Positions 52,626 through 63,573 of a stretch of 64,000 nt of DNA are shown piece by piece. The DNA comes from Panaeolus papilionaceus (lineage: Eukaryota; Basidiomycota; Agaricomycetes; Agaricales): the NCBI GenBank assembly GCA_015501605.1, contig JADNRZ010000004.1:1240001-1304000 (forward strand). Reading direction: 5' to 3'. Under the pieces are notes generated by a model. The model was not told where the DNA came from. It did no database searches and saw only the letters and a program-made list of their open reading frames with translations. Each line of letters opens with the position of its first letter. Positions within the stretch are counted from its first letter, which is position 1. The position numbers and the translations under genes are program-made.

Positions 52626-54772
52626 TCAGAACTTGAACGAATCCTTCCCACTCCTCTTCGTCTCTCTCTCCTTGTCCATCTTCTGTTTCTTTTTCGCCAT
52701 CTCTTTGGCTACCATGTCCGAGAAGTCCTCGCCACGACCTCCAGGTACGCCAGCATTTCCACGAGAATGAGCATCGTACTTGCGACGGAGTTCCTCCTCC
52801 GACAAACCCTCCAGCTCTGACGCATCAATAGAAACATCGACCCCATTTGCTTTTCGCTGGGTTTTATTAGTAATGTTTCAAGTACAATTGTTGAAAAATA
52901 TTTGATTCTTACCTTCGTGCCTCTCTCGTCTCCAAGAACAGGGATGGGCGCTGATGACACAGCGCTGACATCGTAGCCACGTTCGCTTCCCATCAGACCA
53001 CGGATCGACGTTTGCTTTTCGGGCACCACCTGATACAATGACCTTGGGCCAGAGTCTGAGGGCTCTGGGGCTGCCCTGCCCTTTCTGAGTTCCAAGAAGT
53101 CGGGCGTCTCCAGACCACCAGCGACTGTCGAAACAACACTGGCCATTCCAGATGGTGTTTCCATACCCGAGGGTGTTTGCATGCCGTCTGTGGGCGCGGA
53201 CTCCTCCTCCTCCTCCTCTTCTGATTCCTCAGACTCGTCTTCCTCTTCTTCTTCTGTAAAACAGTTTTTAGATATTCAAGAGACATAATAAACTTGATAA
53301 ACTGACCTTCTTCGGGTTCCAATTCACCCCAGAGCTCCTTGTCTATGGGTTCTCCAGCCTGATGGATTCATGATGTGAAAACTTTTAAAATGTGGCAAGC
53401 AAAAAAATCACGCACCCCAGAGTCTGTGGCTTTGGGCAGGACACCAAACACGTCTCCATAAAGCGGACGGTTATATTCGTCCAAGGGGGGTTTACCCCAT
53501 CCTCCTGGATGGAAACCCCACTGAGCGCTATTGCTAAATGTCAACAGGAATACTACGGCTATATGAGGCAGGCACGTACCCTTCTGGAATTGGTGCATTA
53601 AGACCGGGTATTCGGAGGGTAGGATAACTGGGTGGAGGACCAAAACGTTGCATGCTAATCAGCCAGGGTGGGGGTGCGAGTGGTGGGATAGAGAGAGCCT
53701 CGACAAGTTCTGGTGATAGATCACCGGGCCTCTTCTCTTTCAGCGACGTTTCGAATTCCTTTCCTTCATAATACCTAGAATCGAGCTATTAGCTTTTACT
53801 AAAAAAGTTGGTGAAACAAAACATACGCACATTTCTCCAAAACTAGTCACAGGAGGCTTCGTCTGGAACTTGAAGAAAGCATCATGCAGCTTCTGATAGT
53901 CGATATCAATTTTACCCATTTTGGGCTGCACTCGCTCCCTCGTCTTGGCCTTCAAGCTCATGTTTGCCTCCTTCTCCTTCACCGCGTCACGCATTGTCGC
54001 AATACCCGTATCAGCAATGTATGCAGGTAACTGGAATGGTGGCTTCTCAATACCCCTCTTCCCCTGTAAATAGTCCCTCTTCGCGCTCCAATGGATTGGA
54101 ATGGGCACCGTGTTGCGCTGAGATTTCAGATGGAGTAGTAACCGTGGGTCTGCTGCTGTGACGTCGGTCCACTCGACAACCTCAGGTTTCTTGACGAGCT
54201 GCTTAAGCTCTGCAACCGTAAGTCGAGACATCTTGCGTGCCTTCTTCTTCGAAAGAGGTTTTGCCTCTGTATCGGAGTCGCCTTCCGAGGCCATGTCATC
54301 GTCAGAGTAGATAATTTCCCCTTTGGAATTGGATTCCGTTTTCACTCCCTGCACCCCGTTTATCAGAAATCAGATCACTTATAAGCCGTTAGTTGCTACT
54401 CACCGAAGATTCATCAGCAGGCAGCTGGAAACGCGCAAAGACGTCGGAAAAGGCTTCAAGACCAGCCTCGCTCAGATCCACTGACTCAGGCACGTACTCA
54501 ACATTTAGCGGCTTCTCGTCCTCCTCCATCTTAGGCTCAAGAGACGGCTCATGACTAGGCTCCGTTTTCTGCTCCTGTAAAACATTCCTTGTGAGTAATT
54601 TGCTCTTCGTAAACTGTTGTGAGCGAGATGAACGAACCTCTTTCTTCTGCTTCTGTTTGAGCCTCCGGAGCTGATTTTTGGACTTTATGGGTTTCCCATT
54701 CGTTTTAACTTTAGATACATCTCCAGCGCCACCGTTGACTGATGAGACGACATCGGTTTGTGCAACGACCAT
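52626..54772 (-). CDS. splicing factor 3B subunit 2 (SF3b145/Cus1)
   Basis: Eight exons (54638-54772, 54404-54574, 53831-54348, 53580-53774, 53416-53527, 53307-53358, 52913-53253, 52626-52856) join in phase to 584 residues. SF3B2 is part of the SF3b complex of U2 snRNP, which holds the branch site in the spliceosome in the nucleus. The N-terminus is basic (KSKNQLRRLKQKQKKE). Residues about 140-275 are the DUF382 domain: LTVAELKQLVKKPEVVEWTD, HLKSQRNTVPIPIHW, KRDYLQGKRGIEKPPF. Residues about 279-345 hold the proline-rich PSP motif: RPGDLSPELVEALSIPPLAP, QWGFHPGGWGKPPLDEYNRP. After this come acidic stretches and a Lys-rich C-terminus ending KDSFKF. Intron 1 (54575-54637) is 63 nt without a stop in frame, so a retained form would add 21 residues. 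At 584 residues it lies between yeast Cus1 and the much longer human SF3B2. Confidence 0.92.
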
Positions 54773-55926
54773 GCTTTGCTCGTTAAGACGAACCTTGAAG
54801 GATTAGGGATTGAAGCAAGGAGGTATTGATTATGTAATTACCGATAATTGTCACTTTCTCGCGTTTTCTTGGCTCTTTCCTTCCTCAAACACGACGTCCG
54901 TCCCATTTTACCGTTTATTTTCAATGTAATTCTTCAGGATAGCCAATTTATAAATATTAAGTGAAGTCAACAATACTGGTATACTTTTGTTGACGGTTTA
55001 AGTCGTAAGATTGGTTTCGAAATTACTGGGTTTGAGCTTGATTTGTGTCATATGGTATGGCTGATTTCATTTATTAAGCACGTCCGGGCAATAAACCCAA
55101 CGAGGTGTGTAGCACAGTAAATTCTCAGTAGTTCTGATTGGTGTGGTTTTTATTATTGATTTAAACTTTTTTTTTCTCGACAACGCACTTTCAGGCCTGG
55201 TGATACAAAGTGATACGACGCCCTCTTGAACTCTCTAACAGCAACCCATCTGAAACACTTCCTTGTTGTGCATTTACTCCTCGTACTTGTTCATTTTTCT
55301 CAAGTTCAGAAGAATTTTAACGGTTCAGCCATTACCACCTTGGAAACTCGGAATGATTGCGTCTTCCTCAGGCATGTACCGACAACAGTGGCTGTTATTT
55401 TACCGTGCTCTGAACGATGCTTAATCTCTTCATGGGCTGCATGTTGCCAGGCTAACTACGTTCTGTGGATGTACGGAGAATCTACTATTGCCCAACCAGT
55501 TGTCTATACCCTTTCGACTGGAAGGATACCGAAGATCGTTCTTTCGGCCAACAGGTTGTCGACAATCGAGTCTTTACTGGTACAACATTTAGGAGTCCTC
55601 CAAATTAAACTTTTCACAACTCTCCCTCCGCATGATAGTCCCAATCTGGCGTCAAATGCAAGCTTCGAACACAGCCAAACGATTTAATTCCCCTTCAATG
55701 ACTAGACTTGTGCATATGGACCACCTGCAAATCGAAAACCCATCCCTTATGACCACTGGGACGATTATGCAACGTAGCCGGAATGTACATCTGCCCTTCA
55801 CTTTTGTGAACACGTCCTGAAGACGGTATAGGTTTCTTGGGGTAGAAGCAAGGGTATGAAAGGCGCATTATATGCTTTGTCTTTCTACAGGTCGTCCGTT
55901 TCCGCACCTTTTCCAAGGGAATCAAG
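54773..55926. promoter_or_regulatory. divergent upstream region of SF3B2 and the damaged cutinase
   Basis: About 1.15 kb between the SF3B2 start (minus) and the cutinase-like start (plus). A plus-strand frame at 55226-55687 (153 codons) begins with a hydrophobic stretch (HFLVVHLLLVLVHF) and has several cysteines, but I recognise nothing in it and do not call it a gene. A TATGAAAGG at 55855-55863 sits where the intact cutinase has a TATA box. Confidence 0.4.
55855..55863 (+). promoter_or_regulatory. decayed TATA-like element upstream of the damaged cutinase
   Basis: TATGAAAGG lies 64 bases before the ATG. The intact cutinase has TATAAAAGG at about the same distance from its ATG. A single A to G change would turn one into the other. 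That they are the same element is an inference. Confidence 0.4.
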
Positions 55927-56622
55927 ATGTTTTCTGTCGCCAAAGCAGTCGCTCTCGCCACAATTGCAACTAGTGCTTTTGCAGCACAAATGTCGAACTC
56001 GGAGCTCTATGTGAATGTCCATCAGCTCTTCTGCCCTGATGTCGCCGTGTTTTTCGCTCGTGGTACTGGAGAAGTCGGCACGATTGGCGCTGTGGTTGGC
56101 CCGCCTGTCTCTGCTGCTCTCAAGCTCGCTATTCGCGGAAACGTCGACTTCGGAGGGGTTGTCTATCCTGCTATTATTGCAGGTTACTTAGCAGGTGGCG
56201 ATATCGGGGCATCACGATGGCCAAGGATGTTACACCCAGGGCCAGCCGATGCCCCAACACTAAAATCGTCGTGTCTGGGTGCAGGTACGCACTTTTTTTC
56301 GCATTTATTTATGAAGAAATAAATGCGAGCTAAAGTTTTGATGTATTGCCAAGGTGCTCAGGTCACCCATAGAGCTGCCAACAGGCTCTCTGCTAGTGCT
56401 CAAGAGCGTGTGGTTGCAGTAGTCACCTTTGGTGACCCTATCAGGGACACTACTCTCCCAGGTGTCCTCCAATCCCGTCGCAAGACATTCTGTGCTGTTA
56501 GTGACCTCATCTGCAGAGGCCAACCAACTATCCTTCCTCATCTTGGATACGGCGATGCATGTCTATTTTTCCTTTCCAACGACGGATTTGTATTGATAGT
56601 GTTTGTCGCCGCTCGTGTCTGA
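55927..56622 (+). pseudogene. cutinase homologue lacking the catalytic serine (frameshift and lost splice acceptor)
   Basis: Cutinases are secreted serine esterases (alpha/beta-hydrolases) that cleave plant cutin. A signal peptide (MFSVAKAVALATIATSAFAA) is followed by CPDVAVFFARGTGEVGTIG, VVGPPVSAALKLA and GYLAGGD. Just after GGDIGAS the frame slips by one base near 56210: the family sequence MAKDV...CPNTKIVVSG continues only in another frame. The intron donor at 56285 is kept, but the expected acceptor before CCAAGG reads TG instead of AG (56347-56348). In the intact cutinase that acceptor completes the nucleophile serine codon. Using the next AG (56352-56353) brings the message back into the original frame at GAQVTHRAANRLSASAQERV and gives about 208 residues without the serine. 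The Asp region (SDLICRG) and His region (PHLGYG) survive. It is either a pseudogene or a catalytically dead secreted protein. The last family intron appears unspliced or very short. Confidence 0.75.
56299..56328. repeat. perfect 12-bp stem-loop inside the damaged cutinase intron
   Basis: Left arm TCGCATTTATTT (56299-56310), loop ATGAAG, right arm AAATAAATGCGA (56317-56328). The arms are exact reverse complements. The hairpin sits between the donor (56285) and the disrupted acceptor. Confidence 0.85.
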
Positions 56623-56726
56623 AAAATTGGCACAACCACTGAAGGTATATCACCATAACGCTTCAAATTAAAACACGACATTTATTTGGTTCCATTTTCG
56701 TTACAACGCTGGCTTTACGAACACTC

Positions 56727-59700
56727 TTACGAAACAAGGTCCTCCTTGAAACTAAGTTCGCTTTCGGCGACTGAAGCTCTCCTTCCCACCCTTCCCATTC
56801 TAGACCTTGATCGCTCGACTGGAGACCTTCTGGGTTTGGGGGTTGCAAGAGGAATAGTCAACGTCTCGGGTTGAGGAACAGTGCCAGTAACATGTGTAAA
56901 AAGTTTGCTCAGCATCGATTCCATCGTTGTCATCCGGGTTTCCAGACTGGTCTCGAGGTGCTTCAAGCGGCGATCAATGGTGTCTCGCAGAACGACAAGA
57001 GAATCTTGCTTCCGCTGCTCCGCTGAGCTGTCTGTAATCCGAATCATTGTGTGGCTGAAGGAATGCATGGTTTCTGCAATGGCAGGTTTGCTCAGTACGC
57101 TGCTCTGAAGATGAAAGGGTGAGAGAAGGTGCTTCTTCGACTCTTTGATGTCGCAGGATTTGCAAATATAGGTGTCATTTTCTGCGCGCAGTATATGAAT
57201 AGCTATGAACGGGGAAACAGACCTAAACACTTACCACAGTCAAGGCAAACCCAGCAGGGTAATTTGACAGCTTGTCGGCAGTAGTGACATTGCATACGCT
57301 CCAATCTCCGCATCACCTGAGTGTTTTTGGTCGGTTGGTCTTTGTCTCGAAAAGTGGCCTTTGTTTGTTTCACAGTCTGCTGCGCTTTCGGTATATAATG
57401 CTGATATTCGTGCATATGCATGCAGTCGACGTGCCTGAGGAGTGAATGAGAGGCGATATGAACTGCTCCGTCACTGGCACGCCGCGGAAATTTATCAACA
57501 CAGTCAGGGCATAGGTCAATCGTGTTGTACCAGTCAACCGGAATACAGTTTATGCATACATAGCGCTGGATAGCAATATCCATTCTGCACCAATTACACT
57601 GGTAGCCCCTGTAATGTTGTGAGAACACAGTGGGAGCATGGGAAAGAGAGTACTCACATTGCCCATGGCATACGTCTCAAGTTATCCTCAACTTCCCCAG
57701 CCACATACATAGCTTCCTTGTGATGGAACCGGTAACGAAGGTCCCTCAGTCGAGAGAGCTCCTCATCAGTGAGAGGCTGCCTGGGTGTGATACTCATTGT
57801 AGACAGCCTTCGCCGGTATTCCAACTTGATGAAGCTATTTGCCTCCAGAACGCGTCCAAGTGTATATCGCCACGGCGAAACACGACGTTTGACTTCGCTC
57901 ATGATGGCGGCTCTAGCAAGCGACCACAAGGCTTTGGTGCGGTCCTTGAGGAATTCATCATGACGAGGATAATGACAATAGATATGGGCAGGTGTACGGG
58001 ATAACGTCGTGAATCCGCTCGTTCCAAGATAACAGTCGTCACCTTTAATATGCGCCGCTTCAAAGACGTCGCCAGGCCCCGATGATTCGGAAGAAGATTG
58101 CTCTTCCGGTTCGGGTTTCGATTCATCGGCCAGGGGATCCTCTGAGAAATCGCTCAAGAACAAATTATACCACTTTCCCTCCATGTTGTCACCCTCATCG
58201 ACAACGTTCAATCGGACATGAAAATAAAGCATGTAGGAAGGCCAGGTAACATTCAGGAAGAGCACACCGCCATTTCCTGAATACGATTCATACCGGCCCT
58301 CAACTTCTCCCACCCCGTGCATGCTCTCAACCTCTCCTTTTACAAGCAGAACCTAACAGTTCCGTTATGTGAGACCATAATCAAGTTTTTCTTGCAACAT
58401 AAAGTACATACCAGCGAAGCGGCGTTTAAAGCCCCTGCGTCCTTGATCCTGACCTGGAGGACCTCGTCGCTAGCAGATTCACTCGGTGGCCGTGATCGGT
58501 ATTCAACACCACCAAGGTCTGGTGGCACAGGATCCAAAGATTCTGCGCCATCTTTGTCGGGATCACCTGCAGGTTTGACAATACAAGGCACATTGACGTG
58601 TTTGGCAGCCGAACCCATGGTAACAGAGGCTTCTGACGCCACGGCTGGAGCTTCACTGTCATCTTTGAGGTTCGCTGGGGGTTTCCAGACCAGACCTTGT
58701 TCGTCCTGGGCGGTGCTCGGGTCGGCGCCTTTAATTACCTTCAGACGAAGCTCCATAAAGCCTGTGATGGATACGGGTCTCCCGTCGATTATGGAGCATA
58801 GATGACCTGTCCAAGGACCTCGCAATTTTTCCAAAAGAGAACTGTCAATGCCGTCTATGTCTTCTATCCCGTCCTCGCCCTTCTCTTCGATATCCACCGG
58901 AGTGGCTTCGTCCAAGCCGGAAGGCGCGTCTCCATTGACATCCCCGAGACCTTTCTTCAAGTCCTCGTCCTCCGCATCATCTTCATGCAAGGTTCCTATG
59001 TGCTCCCAGAGTGTATTTCCAACGGCATAACGAGATTGTGCCTTTTCATCATCTCTTGGGAAATGGTGTTGAAACTATACGAAGCCGAGTTAGCAGGTTA
59101 TCATATATTGTAGTGTTGACGTCTTACCATCCCAAAAGCAAAATTTGTGAGTTGGGCGTCGGGGTCAAGGTTAGCATGCTGAAAGGTTGCTGTCGAATAA
59201 TGAGGGGTGCGGACTCGTTAACACGTTGTCATTGAGGGACTAACCACGCAAAATAGATACTCGCTCATCGACCAGGTCAAATATCTCCCAAAGTGGGTCT
59301 GCACCAGATGAAAAAGCGGACCAGTCGAGAACTTGTTTACAGGCGATACTGAAAACAGCCTGTAGACGGCGAAGAACAAGGTAAACCAAGGGCCAGGAGT
59401 GCTGTAGAACGAATGAGTTGCGAGTTTGACTTGCAAACAGAGAAGTGTGAAGCCGCTCACTTTCTCAATGCGCCCATTGCCGGCTACAATACTAACAGTT
59501 GCTGCCTCATCTAGCTGATAGTTGACATGTGCCAAATTGCCCTTCAGTCTTTTCTCCTCTTTCTCCATCTATTCGTCTGCTAATTTTTCCAGTGCACTGT
59601 CGCCATGCCTGGAGTAAGTAGAAGGACGGGTCCCACGGAGGATGAGTTCCAATCGTTTCATATCTGTTCTCCACAATACTCTATTGGCAAAATATCTGTT

Positions 59701-61720
59701 TCTTGGCATCATGAAAGCCAGTGATCGATGCATCGAACCCAGGAGATTATAAATCCGGCCTCTATATTCAGTTACGTTTAGGTGATGACCTGCTGCCCAA
59801 TAAGCAAGCCATTGGACCATGCTTATGACAAAAGGTCGCAGTTAGAAATGGTCATTCAGACATGCTGGCGCGTACCTCCATCCTGCTGGACGATCTGCAG
59901 CGAAAACATTCACTTCACTAACGTTGACAAAACCAGTGGCATCATCGTCTATAGCTTCGGACACTGGCTGTAGATTGGCAATCGTAATGTATCGCAACGC
60001 CCATTTTTCTTCAGGAGACGTGGACGGCGTAGACTGAAGTGGGGAAGGAAGGATAGGCGTCACTGAAAAGTCCTCTTCGTGAGATGGTATCGTTCTCTTG
60101 GAAATGAAACCCTCTTTATCGGAAAAATAATCCTTCAGCATAAGCACGAAATGCCTCCCTTTAACGCTTCCCTTCCAGCCCTATTGAGGCAGCAGATGTG
60201 AGTTGCACTACAGGCATGGAACCAGCAACAACTCACCATCTCCTTCCATATTGCTTTGAGATCCTAGTTTAAAAATAAAAACGTTCACTGATGAACAGTC
60301 ACTGAAAAAAAAACTGCGACATACATCATCTGTTATCCGGTCATGAGATCCTCCTGAGAGTGTTCGGACAACCATAGCAGAGTCCTGTTTAATCTGGATC
60401 GAAATCATATCCAGCTTCCTTCCAAAAAGGTCTATGTTCTTGCTAAATAGTCCAGCAACATCTTCTGCCAACTCTCCCTTCAGCCTCGTCTGAAATCTTT
60501 TAACGACATCGTCTGAATTCTGAATAATTGTGTCTCCAGCCAAGCTCGCTATGCTCTCGCCTGTTTTATTGGCTAGTTTCAGCACCTTATCTTCATCTTC
60601 GACGACAGCTTCTGCTCCTCCCGATTCTGCGATGAACTTCTTTATGTCCTTTTCTTTAGGAGTGTCAAGCTGAGCCAAGAGATCCATCATGGCTATCTGA
60701 ACCCTTCTGGCTTTGTCAGAACCCTGGCGAAAAGCAGTCGCCATATCCAACTTGTTACCGAGACCATGTAAAGTTTCTTGTATCCGATCAACTTTATCGT
60801 GCATGCTGCTGATTTGAAGAGCAGTATGAGTATGGATGTGGGTCAATATATTTGCCTTGTGTTCGATAAATTTGTTGCCCCAGCCGGCCAGCCGACTTTC
60901 AAATTGTTTAGATTTGAGGGTCCGAGCTTTTTGAATGTAAGAAAAGTTACTGCGTCGAAGGTATGATCACTTACCCCATACACCTTTCTTCGCATAAACG
61001 TCACAATCAGATCCACAATTCCTTATATCTTCCTCAACGCGCTTGAGGAGGTCTTGAAATCGAGCTTGGAGAGAAGTGCCGTATGGGCCAGACTCTTGAG
61101 GATTTCGGATATCACGCAATCTGATTGTTTTTAGAGAGGATCCTTTTTATGAAGGAAAAAAGTAACCAACTGAAATAAGGTGCACATGGCCTCTTGCATA
61201 GTAACACGCAGAGCAACTACCTTGTCATTGTTCTCTCGACGCGAGAGGTCGAGTGACAGAACCAATTTGAATGCGAAGACAGGAGCTAGCAGCAATGATC
61301 AGCAAATGTGTCTTGCATCTACCAGTTGAAGAAGTCAATCAAACACCTGCAATGAATGGATGTATGTCTGCTAAACTGTCTAAACCACTGATGACAATCT
61401 TGGAGGTTTCTTGGAAGCCATTGATACATGCATCTATTGCCTTGCGATCGGGATTTGAAGTGAAGCCCTCCGCCGCGCGTTTCAACACCTCTTCGTTGTC
61501 GCTATAAAACTTGGTCATAGAATCGTATGCATATTCCTTGCTGCGCTTTTGTCCATCTACAGAGAGGATGAGGCAGGCAGTCAACCAGTCAGTGGGAGTG
61601 ACGTTGTTTCAGTCAGCTTCACTGCATTGCCAAGGGAGCAAGTTTCGACGTACCAACGTCGTCTTCGACACAAGTCATGGAACTTTCCGTACGTTGTAAG
61701 GAAGAGCAAGAGTCTGCCAT
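56727..61720 (-). CDS. EF-hand and ZZ-finger protein of the Agaricomycete family, interrupted by an in-frame TAG
   Basis: Fourteen exons join in phase to 1,412 codons: 61654-61720, 61347-61556, 61171-61285, 60975-61120, 60325-60926, 60237-60263, 59876-60180, 59461-59821, 59245-59401, 59128-59189, 58412-59074, 57658-58352, 57235-57608, 56727-57181. Residues 1 to about 385 are helical, with DIHPFIAAPVFAFKLVLSLD and RRENNDKVVALRVTMQEAM, a form I know from fungal multidomain proteins. Near 395 is SVKGRHFVLMLKDYF. Residues 467-478 are a canonical EF-hand loop, DDDATGFVNVSE, preceded by LQPVSEAI. Near 1137-1200 is a ZZ-type zinc finger (QCNWC, CINC, LCPDC, paired His), and near 1235-1300 a second, partial one (QCHYC, CWVCLDC, ICKSC). 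The C-terminus has a coiled-coil-like stretch (RRLKHLETSLETRMTTMESM). A TAG at 59569-59571 (codon 575) interrupts exon 8 between LEKLADE and MEKEEKRLKGN. The family would be expected to continue here. The product is either a truncated 574-residue EF-hand protein or a damaged gene. It is a predicted calcium-binding regulator; its partners are unknown. Confidence 0.72.
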
Positions 61721-62802
61721 AGTGTCGATCCAAATGGAGTGTACAAGAAATTGAGCGGAATGGACAAGATAACAAAACCTGAAAGGATTGCGTCTACTTA
61801 TTTTGCATGGCAATCACATTCGCATGGGACGTTTTCGGCTGGCATTTGACAGTTTGGTGGGCTCGAGTCTCCTGGGATGTCTACATGGGCATTATGGTCA
61901 TATAATTAGGTCTTTGATCCACATGGCCTATGCTCAAAATTATCCGAAATATGGGGTATAGGGGGGTTAAGTATGGGTTCTAGGGGTCTTGGTCAGTAAT
62001 AGAACACTGTAAATACGATAAGTTTAGCATATTGGGCCGAAGTCGGGGATAAGGTTCAAATTGATGTCTACAAAGACTGGGGCGTGTAGAATTGTGAGTC
62101 GAGTATACTTAATCAACATCCGGAGACCCTGAACTCACCGTGTACTTAGCACCGTACTGAATACAAAAATCGTGTGGAAGATGGTGTGATAGTTATTGCA
62201 CCGACATCCTGAAGTTTAAGCAGTTACCCTTCGGATCCGTGGTGGTATATTTAGTGCCATGATTTTTGTACGTCCTAGTTACAAAAGTGTGGAATCTGTT
62301 GTTTTGCGTCTTCCAAATCTTGTTGTATTTTATCGTTGTTCCCAGTGCAAAACAGTGCAACGGGAAATAGTGATTGGCTCAAATACTTCTAACAATGGCT
62401 GTAGAATCTCAAGGTCGAAGGCAGATGTTAATCGCAATACCGTGTAGGAGGTCGCGTATTGAGGGATCGTAGTTAAACGTAGCCTGCACCGGAGCTTGCC
62501 GAAGCACCTCTGTCATTGTGTCATGATGGACTTGGCATGGTTTTGAGAAGTCTTGACACTACCTCTTTCCTCTTGGAAGATGTACCAGTACTTCAAGTTA
62601 GCTTCAGTGGGATAAGGGCAAAGCTAGCAAATATCCACGCTTAGCAGCTTTCGTCTTTCCTACTTGAAAATAGTCAGAAGTAACCTCTCATCTTTTTATT
62701 GATTACTACTAGTCAGTTGGTAGCATGCACAAGCCATTTCGTTTTGATTTCGACCCATCCAGGAAATTGATATTACACAAAATGATTTTCGTATTATTTG
62801 AA
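61721..62802. promoter_or_regulatory. upstream region of the EF-hand/ZZ gene and downstream of the intact cutinase
   Basis: About 1.1 kb with no supported gene. Both neighbours are on the minus strand, so it holds the cutinase 3' UTR and the EF-hand/ZZ promoter. Short frames show no motifs. Confidence 0.45.
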
Positions 62803-63517
62803 TCAAACCTTCCCAGCCACAAAGCTTGCAGCAGCGCCAGCGTCCTGCAAATACGAAAATGTAGTCAGTAAACATGAAGGGGTTTACAACAGACAAAACA
62901 CATACCGCTCCATAGCTAAGATGAGCAGCATTAATAACATCACCACCTGCGCAGATATCATCTCCCTGTGCGCAGAAAGTTACTGAACGTCCATTGAGAA
63001 CACCAGGGAAACCCTGATTGTCATCAGGATCGCCAAAGACAACAACAGCATTGACCCTATTTTGAACACTAGACGAAAGCTGCTTAGAGGCTAGGTGAAC
63101 AAGTTGGGCGCCTTGGCTGTGCGTCAAAGAGAGAATTTATCAATAAGTGCAGTGCGTTGTATATAAAAATGGGAGCGCGTACCTGTAACCAGCTATGACA
63201 ATCTTGGTATTCGGGCAAGCACTAGCCGCTGTATTGACGTCGGCAGCCATAGTGGCCGCACCTGCTGGATCACCACCCTCCAAAAATCCTTGGAGGGAAG
63301 CAGCGTAGTTTACGCCTACGAAGTTGAGCGATTGAGAGCCCAAGGCTGACTGCAGAGCAGCTTGGAAGGGTGGGCCGACGACAGTACCAATTGGGGCGGT
63401 TTCGAAAGTCCCTCGAGCAAAGACGACAGTGACATCTGCGCAGGTAGCACGAGACGCCAAAGGGGTCGCCGATGCCGCGAGTGCAGTAAATGCGAGAAGA
63501 AGGGATGTCTTGAACAT
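62803..63517 (-). CDS. cutinase (secreted serine esterase)
   Basis: Three exons (63183-63517, 62906-63116, 62803-62844) join in phase to 195 residues, close to the usual 200-230. A signal peptide (MFKTSLLLAFTALAASATPL) is followed by a dibasic-like ASR and the mature start TCADVTVVFARGTFETAPIG. The nucleophile lies in GYSQG with Ser112; its codon is split by intron 1 (AG before, C after). Asp164 (in GDDIC) and His177 (in HLSYG) complete the triad. Cysteines at ATCAD, SACPN, FCAQ and DICAG match the two family disulfides. The enzyme hydrolyses cutin and similar polyesters outside the cell. I chose the ATG at 63517 over the in-frame ATG at 63538 because it starts the signal peptide directly and lies about 50 nt from a TATA box. 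The intact copy and the damaged copy at 55927 face each other. Confidence 0.92.
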
Positions 63518-63564
63518 TGTTTGAGGTGTCTTGGTCACTACAAAAACATTGAGCGACCAACTGT

Positions 63565-63573
63565 CCTTTTATA
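63565..63573 (-). promoter_or_regulatory. TATA box of the intact cutinase gene
   Basis: Minus-strand TATAAAAGG lies about 48-56 nt upstream of the ATG at 63517. It is a canonical element at a plausible distance and is the clearest TATA box in the window. Confidence 0.65.

Noticed and set aside
55226..55687. A 153-codon plus-strand frame with a hydrophobic start and several cysteines.
   Set aside because: No recognisable family, no clear promoter, and it lies in the upstream region of two divergent genes. It might be a small secreted protein, but nothing supports it beyond length.
59569..59691. Explaining the TAG by an intron from the GTATTG near 59679 to the AATAG at 59569.
   Set aside because: It would keep phase but would remove about 37 residues that fit the family pattern, and the acceptor has no good pyrimidine tract. 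A nonsense change is simpler, though transcripts could still prove this intron.
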